In this document: positions 48,643 to 56,461 of the stretch, one piece after another | Numbering within the stretch: the first letter of the stretch is position 1 | Layout: the number at the start of each line of letters is the position of its first letter | NCBI RefSeq assembly: GCF_003355005.1 | Contig: NZ_CP029986.1 | Span: forward strand, 62,001-126,000 | Source of the DNA: Sphingomonas sp. FARSPH | GTDB taxonomy: Bacteria; Pseudomonadota; Alphaproteobacteria; Sphingomonadales; Sphingomonadaceae | DNA: 64,000 nt | Direction of reading: 5' to 3' | The notes under the pieces: generated by a model | What the model was told of the DNA's origin: nothing | The model's database searches: none | The model's input: only the letters and a program-made list of their open reading frames with translations | Made by a program: the position numbers and the translations under genes

Positions 48643-49755
48643 ATGGGCAACAGACGAGGTCAGGCTTTGAAAGCACCGCTTCTCTATTCGTCCGACATCG
48701 AGACGATCGCCGAGGATGAAGAGCGCCTGACGGCCGAGATCGTCGAGCAGATGGCGGCCGGCAACCGCTGCGCTTTCGAGCATCACCGTCACGCGATCCG
48801 CGACGCGCATGCCAAGTCACATGCCGTCCTGAAGGGCACATTGACGGTTCACGACGATCTGGCGCCGGAACTGCGGCAGGGTATCTTCGTGCGCCCAGCC
48901 ACGTATGGTGTGGTCGCACGGCTGTCCTCGGCACCCAGCGACATTCATTCGGACGCGATCCCTGCGCCGCGAGGCTTCGCGATCAAGGTGATCGGCGTCG
49001 AAGGAGAGCGGTTGTCGCCCGATATCGGGGGCGCCAACCAGGATTTCCTGATGGTGAACTTTCCCGTCCTCGCCTTTGGCACCATCGCCAAATACAAGCT
49101 GATGCTGAGCCTTCTCGAGGCGAATGCGCATGCGCCCGACACCTTCCAGCGGCTGATCGCGGGCACTGCGCGGGGTGCCAAGAAGACAGTGGAGGCGTTG
49201 GGGATGACGCCCGGGGCGACGCTCGAGGGTTTGGCGCGCGACAACCATCATCCGCTCGGCGAGAGCTACCACACGCAAGGTGCTATCCGCTTCGGTGACC
49301 ATGTCGCCAAGCTGGCGCTGTCCCCAGCTTCCGATAACGTCCGGGCCTTGACGGGACAGCCGGTGGGCAAGGCGGAATTCTCCACGATGCGGGATGTTCT
49401 GGTGGAGCATTTCGCCGGCCAGGGCGCGGAATATGCCCTGTCGGCGCAACTCTGCACCGATCTGGTGGAGATGCCGGTCGAGGATGCGGCGGTACGCTGG
49501 GACGAGAAGGTGTCGCCGCATCGCCCGATCGCAACGCTGCGGTTCGCACCGCAGGACGCCTACGCGCCGGCACGCCAAGTGTATGGCGACGACATCCTGT
49601 CCTTCAATCCATGGAACGGCGTAGAGGCGCATCGCCCGCTTGGCCAGATCATGCGCATCCGCCGGGCGGCTTACGAACGCTCGACCAGCTACCGCCATCG
49701 GATGAACGCGCGCGCCCGGATCGAGCCTGACCAGCTTGATGACATTCCCGACTGA
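48643..49755 (+). CDS. Catalase-fold haem protein (SrpA/catalase-related)
   Basis: The 370-residue protein is shorter than a true catalase but keeps the core: HAKSHAVLKGTLTV supplies the distal His, FVRPATYGVVARLSS and APRGFAIKVIGVEGE the haem barrel, QDFLMVNFPVLAF the distal Asn, and IRRAAYERSTSYR a possible RxxxY haem ligand. Such proteins act as organic-hydroperoxide or fatty-acid peroxidases. The ATG at 48643 is used; an earlier one at 48595 adds 16 basic residues. It leads a plus-strand run with an unknown gene and a DyP peroxidase. Confidence 0.8.
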   Translation: MGNRRGQALKAPLLYSSDIETIAEDEERLTAEIVEQMAAGNRCAFEHHRHAIRDAHAKSHAVLKGTLTVHDDLAPELRQGIFVRPATYGVVARLSSAPSDIHSDAIPAPRGFAIKVIGVEGERLSPDIGGANQDFLMVNFPVLAFGTIAKYKLMLSLLEANAHAPDTFQRLIAGTARGAKKTVEALGMTPGATLEGLARDNHHPLGESYHTQGAIRFGDHVAKLALSPASDNVRALTGQPVGKAEFSTMRDVLVEHFAGQGAEYALSAQLCTDLVEMPVEDAAVRWDEKVSPHRPIATLRFAPQDAYAPARQVYGDDILSFNPWNGVEAHRPLGQIMRIRRAAYERSTSYRHRMNARARIEPDQLDDIPD

Positions 49756-49772
49756 ACAAGCAGGAGGTCGTG

Positions 49773-50471
49773 ATGACCACAGACAACAAGGATCCGCGCC
49801 TCGCGGATGAGAGCACGCTTCAGGAAATCCGTCGCCGGGTGGAGGAAGTCGCCGCCGATGCACCCCACCTCGCCAAGATCGCGCTCGAGGCGATGATCCG
49901 CAAACATAATCCGGACCTGAAGGGCAGCGCACGGTCGGCCGGCCGCGCCGGCAAGCAATCCGGCAACGTGTCCGAACTCACCGCCATCGCTACGCTCAAG
50001 CCGGGCGGCGCAGAGCGCCTGCGGCGGATCTTCGATCTCACCGACGGCAACATGGACGGTGCCCAGCGCGTCTCCACCCTGCACGACATGCGCTTCGTGT
50101 TTTTCGACAATGATACGCGCATCCTGTTCGCGACCGCCTACGACGGCGACTGGGATGCCTACATCAATGACTTTGCGACCAAAATTCCCGAGCTCATGGA
50201 CCTTCTGTTCGCCAACGTCGAAGGCTGGCCGGGGATCGACAGCCCCAAGGTGAAGGATTTCATCGCCGACCACCAGATCGACGCTGCCGGTTGGTTCGTC
50301 GCCAATCCGCAGGTGACGGTGGTCGACGTACGCCGCTTCCAACGAATGGAGAAGGCGCTCAACGCGTTCCTCGATGCAGAGGCCGCCAACACGGCGATCG
50401 ATCCGACGACCAAGGCGGCGCTCGGCCAACTTACCGACGCCATCTCCAAGCCGGAAGGGGTGGATTACTGA
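49773..50471 (+). CDS. Unknown protein between two haem peroxidases
   Basis: The 232-residue soluble protein has repeated ferredoxin-like segments: LTAIATLKPGGAERLRRIFDLTDGN... HDMRFVFFDNDTRILFATAYDGDWDAYINDFATKIPELMDLLF, then GWFVANPQVTVVDVRRFQRMEKALNAFL. This resembles dimeric alpha-beta barrels, which handle small or haem-like ligands, but I cannot name a family. AGGAGG precedes the ATG at 49773. It starts 17 bases after the catalase stop and ends one base before the DyP start. Confidence 0.75.
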   Translation: MTTDNKDPRLADESTLQEIRRRVEEVAADAPHLAKIALEAMIRKHNPDLKGSARSAGRAGKQSGNVSELTAIATLKPGGAERLRRIFDLTDGNMDGAQRVSTLHDMRFVFFDNDTRILFATAYDGDWDAYINDFATKIPELMDLLFANVEGWPGIDSPKVKDFIADHQIDAAGWFVANPQVTVVDVRRFQRMEKALNAFLDAEAANTAIDPTTKAALGQLTDAISKPEGVDY

Positions 50472-50472
50472 C

Positions 50473-51843
50473 ATGAGCGTTCTGGCGGACCTGAGGGCGC
50501 GCTTCAGCCGGGAGCGGGTCAAGCTGCAGCTCGACGACATCCAGGCCCTGATCCTGCGATCGCGGCCCGAGCCCTATGTCGGCCTGCACGCGATGCTGCA
50601 CGTCGATGAGGCGGAAGGCGGTCGCGATCTGGTCCGCCGGCTCGCGCCGCACATCCCCTCGGCCGACGATTGGACGGACGACATGGACTCCTGGACCGGC
50701 GTCGCGATCAGCCATGCCGGCCTGAAGGCGCTGGGCGTGCCAGAGGCATCGCTGAAGAGCTTTCCCCTGCCATTTCAACAGGGCATGGCGGCCCGAGCCG
50801 AGCAACTGCGCGACTTCGGCGAGAATGCACCCGACCGGTGGGAAGATGCCTTTCGGCCCGGCACCTGCCATATCGCGCTGACGATCTATGCCCGCGACGA
50901 AGCCGCGCTGGAAAAGGCGATCGAAGTCGCCATGACCGGGTTGGAAGCCTCGCATGGTGTCACGCTCGTCGGCACGCACAGCTTCGGGGCGGATGCCGAT
51001 GCCAAGAACCCTTTCGGATTTCGCGACTCCATCTCGCAGCCGACAGTGGCGGGCGGCGGGGTGGACCCGCGGGGCGACGAGCGCGCGATCGCGGCGGGCG
51101 AGTTCATCCTGGGCGAAGACAGCGAGACCGGCGCGCCAGTCGCAATGCCCGAACCGGCCCCGCTCGGCCGCAACGGATCGTTCGTGGTCCTGCGCAAATA
51201 TCAGAGCGCGGTTGGCGCCTTCAACGATTTCATCCGCGCAAACGCCGACAGCGAAGCCGACCAGGAGAAGCTGGCGGCCAAGATGTTCGGCCGCTGGCGC
51301 AGCGGCGCGCCGCTGATCCTGGCACCGGATCATGACGACGAGGCGCTGGGGGCGGATCGATCACGCAACAACGACTTCAATTTCGCGGAAGATCCCAAGG
51401 GACTGGTCTGTCCGCATTCAGCGCACATGCGCCGTCTGAACCCGCGCGACAGCCAGTTGACGATCCTGACCGACGTCAACATTCACCGCATCATCCGGCG
51501 CTCTTCCACCTTCGGCCCCAAGTGGACTCCGGACGTGACGGCGGCCGACGATGCGAAAGACGATCGCGGCATCTTCTTCATCTTCATCAGCGCGCGGGCG
51601 TACGATACGATCGAGTTCCTCCAGCAGGAATGGATCAACCGGGGCAACTTCATCGATCTTGGCACCGAAAAGGACCCGATCGTCGCGCTGCACGAGGAGC
51701 CCGGGACCTTCACCATTCCGCAGGAGCCGGCGCGAAAGCGCGTCAACGGCGTGACCACCTTCAACCGTCTGATGGGCGGCGAATATCTCTTCATGCCGTC
51801 GCTGACGGCGCTCCGGTGGATCGGTGAAGCAGGCTGGCACTGA
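50473..51843 (+). CDS. DyP-type haem peroxidase
   Basis: The 456-residue protein belongs to the longer DyP classes. The conserved GxxDG motif is altered to GFRDSISQP (Ser for Gly) in KNPFGFRDSISQPTV. The proximal haem His lies in CPHSAHMRRLNPRDSQ, and HRIIRRSSTFGP and FIFISARAYDTIEFLQQEWIN complete the family pattern. DyP enzymes oxidise dyes, porphyrinogens or Mn with H2O2. No signal peptide is seen. The gene follows the unknown protein by one base and overlaps the thioesterase by 20 bases. Confidence 0.88.
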   Translation: MSVLADLRARFSRERVKLQLDDIQALILRSRPEPYVGLHAMLHVDEAEGGRDLVRRLAPHIPSADDWTDDMDSWTGVAISHAGLKALGVPEASLKSFPLPFQQGMAARAEQLRDFGENAPDRWEDAFRPGTCHIALTIYARDEAALEKAIEVAMTGLEASHGVTLVGTHSFGADADAKNPFGFRDSISQPTVAGGGVDPRGDERAIAAGEFILGEDSETGAPVAMPEPAPLGRNGSFVVLRKYQSAVGAFNDFIRANADSEADQEKLAAKMFGRWRSGAPLILAPDHDDEALGADRSRNNDFNFAEDPKGLVCPHSAHMRRLNPRDSQLTILTDVNIHRIIRRSSTFGPKWTPDVTAADDAKDDRGIFFIFISARAYDTIEFLQQEWINRGNFIDLGTEKDPIVALHEEPGTFTIPQEPARKRVNGVTTFNRLMGGEYLFMPSLTALRWIGEAGWH

Positions 51844-52261
51844 TCCGTCCAGCGGGCCTGAGGGGCGCTCGCAATACCGTTCGCATCGGCATGCCATCAC
51901 CGTTTCGGCGGACGCGATCGACGAACTGGGCCACGTCAACAATGCTGTGTACCTGCAGTGGGTGCAGCAGGCGATAACCGCGTACTGGCGGACGGTGGCG
52001 AGGAAGGAAGATGTCGACCGGCTTCGCTGGATTGTTGCTAGTCACGAGATCTTCTATCGAAAACCGGCCTATCACCGCGATAGTCTCATCGCGACGGTTC
52101 AGATTACCAAACACACAGCGTCGCGAGCATGGTTCTCGACGCATATCGGCAGGGACGGCGAGACGGTCGCCGAGGTGCACTCGACGTTATGCTGTCTCGA
52201 CGCGAGCTCGGGTCAACTCGTCCGCATCACTCCGGACCTTGCGCAGCCGTTCTGCCTGTAA
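51824..52261 (+). CDS. Hotdog-fold acyl-CoA thioesterase
   Basis: The 145-residue protein has the 4HBT active-site segment SADAIDELGHVNNAVYLQWVQQAITAYWR, then a strand-rich half ending VAEVHSTLCCLDASSGQLVRI. It would release fatty acids from acyl-CoA. The ATG at 51824 lies inside the DyP gene's last codons, so translation is coupled to it. A truncated relative is at 46109. Confidence 0.82.
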   Translation: MKQAGTDPSSGPEGRSQYRSHRHAITVSADAIDELGHVNNAVYLQWVQQAITAYWRTVARKEDVDRLRWIVASHEIFYRKPAYHRDSLIATVQITKHTASRAWFSTHIGRDGETVAEVHSTLCCLDASSGQLVRITPDLAQPFCL

Positions 52262-52452
52262 CACGCCGGGCCTATGAGGGGCGGTTAACCCTGGCGAGCA
52301 GCTTGGGTCGGATGGTGCGGCGCAGCCCGCGAGCAAGCTGCGCCACGGCCGATCATGCTCAGCCTCTGGGCATCGTCGGAACGGCTCGAGCGGTCGTCGC
52401 CGACGCTGACCGGGACCGATCAAAGCTCGGAGCGATGTAAGGAAGAGCCGCG

Positions 52453-53082
52453 ATGGTCGGTGAAAAGAGAATGCCGAAAAGCCAACGCGGTCGGATAGGC
52501 CGGCCGAGTGCCGAAGAGGCGGCCAGTCTGGAAGACCGGATCCTGGCCGCCACTTGGGACTTGCTGCTCGCAAAGGGTGCCCGCGAACTCTCGGTCGAAC
52601 GGATCGCACGTGCGGCTGCTGTCAGCAAGAAGACGATCTACACTCGCTTTCAAGGCCGCAGTGATCTCTTGATGCGCCTCCTGCGGCGCAAGCTGGAACT
52701 GGAAGAAAGCGGACTTCATGAGGACGTGGATGCGGAAGACTTTCGCGATGCATTCTGCAGCGTCGGGAGGCGTATCCTGGCCTTCTTGATCAGCGCGGAG
52801 CGTCAGGCGATCGCAGCGGTGCTGGCGGAACTACCGGACGCGCGGCATGATGCCTGGACCTCTACCTATGCTGTCGGTCTACGCGCAATTGATGCCTTGC
52901 TAGCACATCCGGGAGCCGCGATCGCGCTAGCGAATCTCGATCTTGCGACGTTCCGTCATGCTTTGTTGCAATGTCTGATCGGTCGGGCGGAGAACATGCT
53001 GCGTGCTCCTGAGTCAGATCAGCCTATGAGCGAGGATTGGATGAAGGCCTTGGCAAAGCTCTTCATACGGCATGATTCGTAA
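52453..53082 (+). CDS. TetR/AcrR-family regulator
   Basis: The 209-residue protein has a basic N-terminal arm and a helix-turn-helix (RILAATWDLLLAKGARELSVERIARAAAVSKKTIYTRFQGRSDLL, about residues 27-72), followed by a C-terminal ligand domain. AAGGAAGAG precedes the ATG at 52453. It follows the thioesterase by about 190 bases on the same strand, so it might regulate the peroxidase cluster; no operator was identified. Confidence 0.85.
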   Translation: MVGEKRMPKSQRGRIGRPSAEEAASLEDRILAATWDLLLAKGARELSVERIARAAAVSKKTIYTRFQGRSDLLMRLLRRKLELEESGLHEDVDAEDFRDAFCSVGRRILAFLISAERQAIAAVLAELPDARHDAWTSTYAVGLRAIDALLAHPGAAIALANLDLATFRHALLQCLIGRAENMLRAPESDQPMSEDWMKALAKLFIRHDS

Positions 53083-53194
53083 CCGCGGTGGTGACTGCCA
53101 TAGCCAATAGCCTTGGCAGGGTAGAACGGCCTCGCCGCATCGCTCGTCTCCATCTGACGAGCTAACCTACAAATGGCATGATTTCCGGGGAGCA

Positions 53195-53369
53195 GGTCAT
53201 CAGGCTTGAACGCACCCAGATTCTTGAGGTGAACCGAACCCAGCACCGAAACCTGCGTCTTCTCCCCGGCCACCTTGGACTTCCAGGCACGCGGATCAAA
53301 TGCCGGGTCTCGCGCGATAGCTGCACTTCCCAGCGAAAGGCAGACCAATCCCATTATAAGTGCGCGCAT
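53195..53369 (-). pseudogene. Secreted protein, N-terminal stub
   Basis: From the ATG at 53369 the frame reads MRALIMGLVCLSLGSAAIA as signal peptide, then FDPRAWKSKVAGEKTQVSVLGSVHLKNLGAFKPDDLLP. This resembles the start of TraB/DUF5694-like secreted proteins of this bacterial group. After about 53195 the sequence no longer looks like protein. The rest of the gene appears lost. Confidence 0.45.
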
Positions 53370-53606
53370 CTGTAGCCCCCCTGTGCCCCGCGACCAGTGG
53401 CACGTTCTGATCGCCAAACACCAGTCGTTATGCCGAATTAGTGATTTCCGCTGCGACGCCTTCCCGATTGGGAACGTCGGGCGAGAACGGACGAGCTGAG
53501 CGAGCGGTGGAGCGCGCCTCAGCGGTCTGTTTTCCCAAAATCTGTTCCCGATTGCTTTTTCCCGAAACTGCCCGACCGACATGGGAAAACGGGAAAGCTG
53601 AAACGC

Positions 53607-54890
53607 CTATCTGACGTACTCGCCCAGACCCCGCGCGATCAGTTCATCGTTCGACAGCCGCGGCCCGCGCTTCAGCTTCGGGGTGCATAACCGGCGCCTG
53701 TCCACCTTCGCGGTATCCGGTTGCGGGGAAGGTGCGAAGATCGTGAAGGATCCGGAGCTGCGCGCCGGCTCATTGTTGTTCCGCTTCCGGTGGTGCGGCC
53801 GCACCTCCTGCATGGCTTGCGCCATGGCCAGCGCCGCCCCCAGGCGCTTGCTGTCGACGATCTCGGCCTGATTCACCTGCCGCATCTTGTCGAAGACGGT
53901 GTAGGGGAGGGCGCGGTGGTTGTGCCGCACCTCGATACGACCATCGGGATATTCGCAGATCTGGACGCGCTTGCTGGCAAGCGACCGGGCCGCGGGCGTC
54001 GGGTCGAGGATGAAGATCGCCTTGTTGAAATGGATCGAGAGCGATTTGGTGACTGTCCGCTCCTCGCGCCAGACCATTTCGGCATCGACGTCGTCGCGCG
54101 GGGTGAGGGGGCGATGCGCATCGAGGGCGACCCGGGGAGGGCGGGCAAACCGCTCATTGTGTCGCGCCAGGTACGTTGGGAGGAAGGCGTTGGCGTGTGC
54201 CTGCCGCGCCGCGCTGTCGGCAGCGACTTGTGCGTTGATCCGCAGCACATCGGCGCGTTGCTGCTCGATCGGCCCAACGTCGCCAACCTGGACGCGGTCG
54301 CTGGCGATGCGAAACGCATTGTTGGCGATGCTCGCCTGCTCACCCAGCACTTCGGCGCGCCGCTCGGCTGCCGCTGCTTCGATATAGAGCTGGGTGATCC
54401 GCAGCCGCAGGTCGGCGCGCGCGATTTCGGTCTGAACCTGCGCCCGCGTTAGGCGTGCGGTCGCCAGGGCTACGCGCGCCGGACGTTTGCCGCCAAGTTC
54501 GAGAGGCAGGGCGACGCCGACCGTCGTTTCGGAGCTGCGCAGCCCCTTATAGGCGCCCGTCCCGGCGATGTTTTCGACCTGGGCCTGCACTTCGGGATTG
54601 GGACGCAAGCCGGCGACGCGCCGGGCGGCCGTGGCGGCATCGACGCTGGCGCTCGCCGCCGCGACCGACGGCAACGCCGACGTCGAGCTGGCCCCCGAAC
54701 TTGAAGACGCGGCAGAACTGGCGGTGGCAGACGGCACACCGCCGGCTGCGAGTGCGCTTTCGAGCGAAAATGCGCCCATCGCCTGAGGTGAAGCGGTCGC
54801 TGCCGGGAAGCCCGGCGGCGGTGCCGTCTGCGCGCCCGCTGTATCGGCGAGCGACGCCGCAGCCAGCACGGCCGCGATGATACGATGCAT
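53607..54890 (-). CDS. In-frame chimera: CzcC N-terminal half fused to ISNCY transposase C-terminal half
   Basis: The first about 230 residues are an outer-membrane factor of CzcC type: signal peptide MHRIIAAVLAAASLADTAGA, then RVAGLRPNPEVQAQVENIAGTGAYKG, LPLELGGKRPARVA and GPIEQQRADVLRINAQVAA. At about position 54197 the text becomes NAFLPTYLARHNERF and continues to the C-terminus of an ISNCY transposase (related to 905-2320: NAFLPSYMARHNR...). The frame is uninterrupted to the transposase stop. Neither half is complete, so it probably has no czc or transposase activity; the signal peptide would export the product. Confidence 0.75.
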   Translation of the reverse strand: MHRIIAAVLAAASLADTAGAQTAPPPGFPAATASPQAMGAFSLESALAAGGVPSATASSAASSSSGASSTSALPSVAAASASVDAATAARRVAGLRPNPEVQAQVENIAGTGAYKGLRSSETTVGVALPLELGGKRPARVALATARLTRAQVQTEIARADLRLRITQLYIEAAAAERRAEVLGEQASIANNAFRIASDRVQVGDVGPIEQQRADVLRINAQVAADSAARQAHANAFLPTYLARHNERFARPPRVALDAHRPLTPRDDVDAEMVWREERTVTKSLSIHFNKAIFILDPTPAARSLASKRVQICEYPDGRIEVRHNHRALPYTVFDKMRQVNQAEIVDSKRLGAALAMAQAMQEVRPHHRKRNNNEPARSSGSFTIFAPSPQPDTAKVDRRRLCTPKLKRGPRLSNDELIARGLGEYVR

Positions 54891-54955
54891 TGATGATGTC
54901 TCCTGACGAACCGGGTCCGCCCCGCACGGCACAGGCCGGCAGGGTCAGCGGATCG

Positions 54956-55351
54956 TCAGGCTTGCGGCGGCCTCAGCGCAGGATCGGCCGTCGAGCGCGG
55001 ACGCACCGTCTCGACCAGCGGCACTGGGATCGTGCGGTGATCGCGCACGGCCGTATCGGAGACGACCTTGACCGGCGCTGCGACATGATCGCCGTGGCAG
55101 CCGCCATGATGGTGCGGAAAAGCCTTGTCGCCATCCGCCGGCACTTCGTCAGAATCGCCGGGCGCGTGGCCTTGGACTATTTGCTCGCCCGCCGACGTAT
55201 AACCCGCGACGCTGACATCCGGACGCTCCAGCGCGTGCGCGGTCGCCGTCGTTCCCAAGGAAGCGACGAGCGTGAGGCAAGCAAGGATGTTCAGCAGGCG
55301 TCGCACGTTTGTCTTGTTAGCAGCATCGTTGTTCGTGGGATAGCGCTTCAA
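54956..55351 (-). CDS. His-rich periplasmic protein, CzcI-like
   Basis: This 131-residue protein has an N-terminal export signal (RRLLNILACLTLVASLGTTATAHA), then DSDEVPADGDKAFPHHHGGCHGDHVAAPV, and ends ALRPPQA. The layout and the His/Cys cluster match 36524-36889 (DSDKNVPHHHNYCHGHD... LRPPQA). It lies directly upstream of the czcC half of the chimera, as the 36524 protein does for the first czcC. It probably binds Zn/Cd/Co in the periplasm. Confidence 0.7.
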   Translation of the reverse strand: MKRYPTNNDAANKTNVRRLLNILACLTLVASLGTTATAHALERPDVSVAGYTSAGEQIVQGHAPGDSDEVPADGDKAFPHHHGGCHGDHVAAPVKVVSDTAVRDHRTIPVPLVETVRPRSTADPALRPPQA

Positions 55352-55418
55352 TCTTCACAGCAGCATGGCGGGACGGCGAGACGCGCGGAGGCAAAAGCGC
55401 AGAGCTTGGCGAAAAGTA

Positions 55419-55436
55419 GGGGCGGTTGCCCGCCCC
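55419..55436 (-). terminator. Terminator of the Cys-rich gene
   Basis: GGGGCGG and CCGCCCC pair around TTGC, followed on the minus strand by TACTTTTCG. It lies about 12 bases after the Cys-rich gene stop and equals the hairpin at 14999-15018. Confidence 0.65.
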
Positions 55437-55447
55437 CGCCCTATGAA

Positions 55448-55636
55448 CTAGCGATGCTGTTCGGCTGAGGCGGGCGCGGCGTGGTCGCCACCCTTGGCCT
55501 CGCCACTATCACCGCAAGGGTCCGCGCTGTCTTTGCAGCACACCATATCCGGGCAGCAATCGGCCGCGATGGCGGCGAAAGCGGCGGACGAAATGGTGAG
55601 CGCGACAGCCGCGCCGATGAGCTTGAACTTCGACAT
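55448..55636 (-). CDS. Small Cys-rich secreted protein
   Basis: The 62-residue product has a signal peptide (MSKFKLIGAAVALTISSAAFA) and a mature part of about 40 residues with DCCPDMVCCKDSADPCGD and a terminal HR after a Gly/Glu/His segment. Five cysteines in 17 residues point to metal (Cu/Zn) binding in the periplasm. GGAG stands eight bases before the ATG at 55636. A broken copy lies at 15027-15207. Confidence 0.65.
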   Translation of the reverse strand: MSKFKLIGAAVALTISSAAFAAIAADCCPDMVCCKDSADPCGDSGEAKGGDHAAPASAEQHR

Positions 55637-55687
55637 TCTTAGTTCTCCGAACAACAATGTGTGAGTTTGGATCGTCACATGGTTCGC

Positions 55688-55905
55688 CTAGTGAGCTGTC
55701 GCTGAGCCAGAACCCGAGCGAGATCGGTTGCGCCCGTTCCAAGCTAATCCGACCGCGATGACAACCGCCATCAGAAGTTGCGCCAGCACCGATTGCCAGG
55801 TGGGGAACACGCCTAGAACCGACAGCCGTGGCACGTCCGTGAGCGGCGCGATGTTAATAAGGCCGGCTTCCTGGAGCGCGGCGACGCCTTTGCCGGTGCC
55901 AGCCG
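55688..55905 (-). pseudogene. FTR1-type iron permease, C-terminal remnant
   Basis: About 70 codons (GKGVAALQEAGLINIAPLTDVPRLSVLGVFPTWQSVLAQLLMAVVIAVGLAW) match the last helix region of FTR1 iron permeases, which have ALxEAG... PxLLGxYPT. The membrane core is absent. At about 55905 it abuts the His-rich fragment on the other strand. Confidence 0.6.
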
Positions 55906-56084
55906 ATTCTGACAAGGGTTATCCGCACCATCATGTGACTTGCCATGGCGACCACATCGGCGTGCCGGTGACGCCCGCCCCCGTGTTCTCGGCGAGCGCA
56001 ATGCGCGTGTGCCCGCTGTCGTGGGATCAAGGGTCGATCACGCCCGCGACGAGCGACCCGGCTTTACGGCCTCCACAAGCCTGA
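55905..56084 (+). pseudogene. CzcI-like His-rich protein, C-terminal remnant
   Basis: VPADSDKGYPHHHVTCHGDHIGVPV followed by SDPALRPPQA is the C-terminal half of the CzcI-like proteins at 36524 and 54956. The signal peptide is missing. It lies just before a czcC stub in the + orientation, the natural order of a czc operon start. Confidence 0.7.
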
Positions 56085-56144
56085 CGAACCCCTAGCACCT
56101 GTGCGCGCGCACGGGCTTCCAGGTTTGTCAGGAGACGATCATTC

Positions 56145-56375
56145 ATGTCCCGTGTCATCGCGGCCCTTATGGCCATCGCGTCAGGCGCTTCGATAGCGCA
56201 GGCGCAAACGGCCGCGCGGCCATCCCAGGCCGCTACCGATCCGCCCTTCATCCTTGAACGCGCGCTCGCACCGGGCGGCCCTGCATTCCATCCGCTGGTG
56301 GTCAGCAATGCCGGCGTGCAGGCCGTGACCGCACGCCGGGTCGTCGTCGCCCTTCGCCCCAGTTTCGAGATGGGA
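56145..56375 (+). pseudogene. CzcC stub (N-terminal fragment)
   Basis: MSRVIAALMAIASGASIAQA is a CzcC-type signal peptide; the mature start (PPFILERALAPGGPAFHPLVVSNAGVQAVTARRVVVALRP) parallels the intact gene that follows (PPFTLERALALGGAVSPSIAAGTAGVQAAT). After VALRPSFEMGK the homology ends. This is a deleted duplicate in front of the working czcC. Confidence 0.75.
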
Positions 56376-56417
56376 AAGCACAGCAGCGAAATTAGGGCTT
56401 GCTCCTCTAGAGACTGT

Positions 56418-56437
56418 AGGTTGCATGAGCGCAACCT
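56418..56437. promoter_or_regulatory. Inverted repeat upstream of the second czcC
   Basis: AGGTTGC and GCAACCT flank a six-base spacer 25 bases before the czcC start. It could be an operator for the second czc operon or a stem in its leader. No regulator gene is next to it. Confidence 0.4.
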
Positions 56438-56461
56438 GCGACATGAATCGCGGGAAATCGG

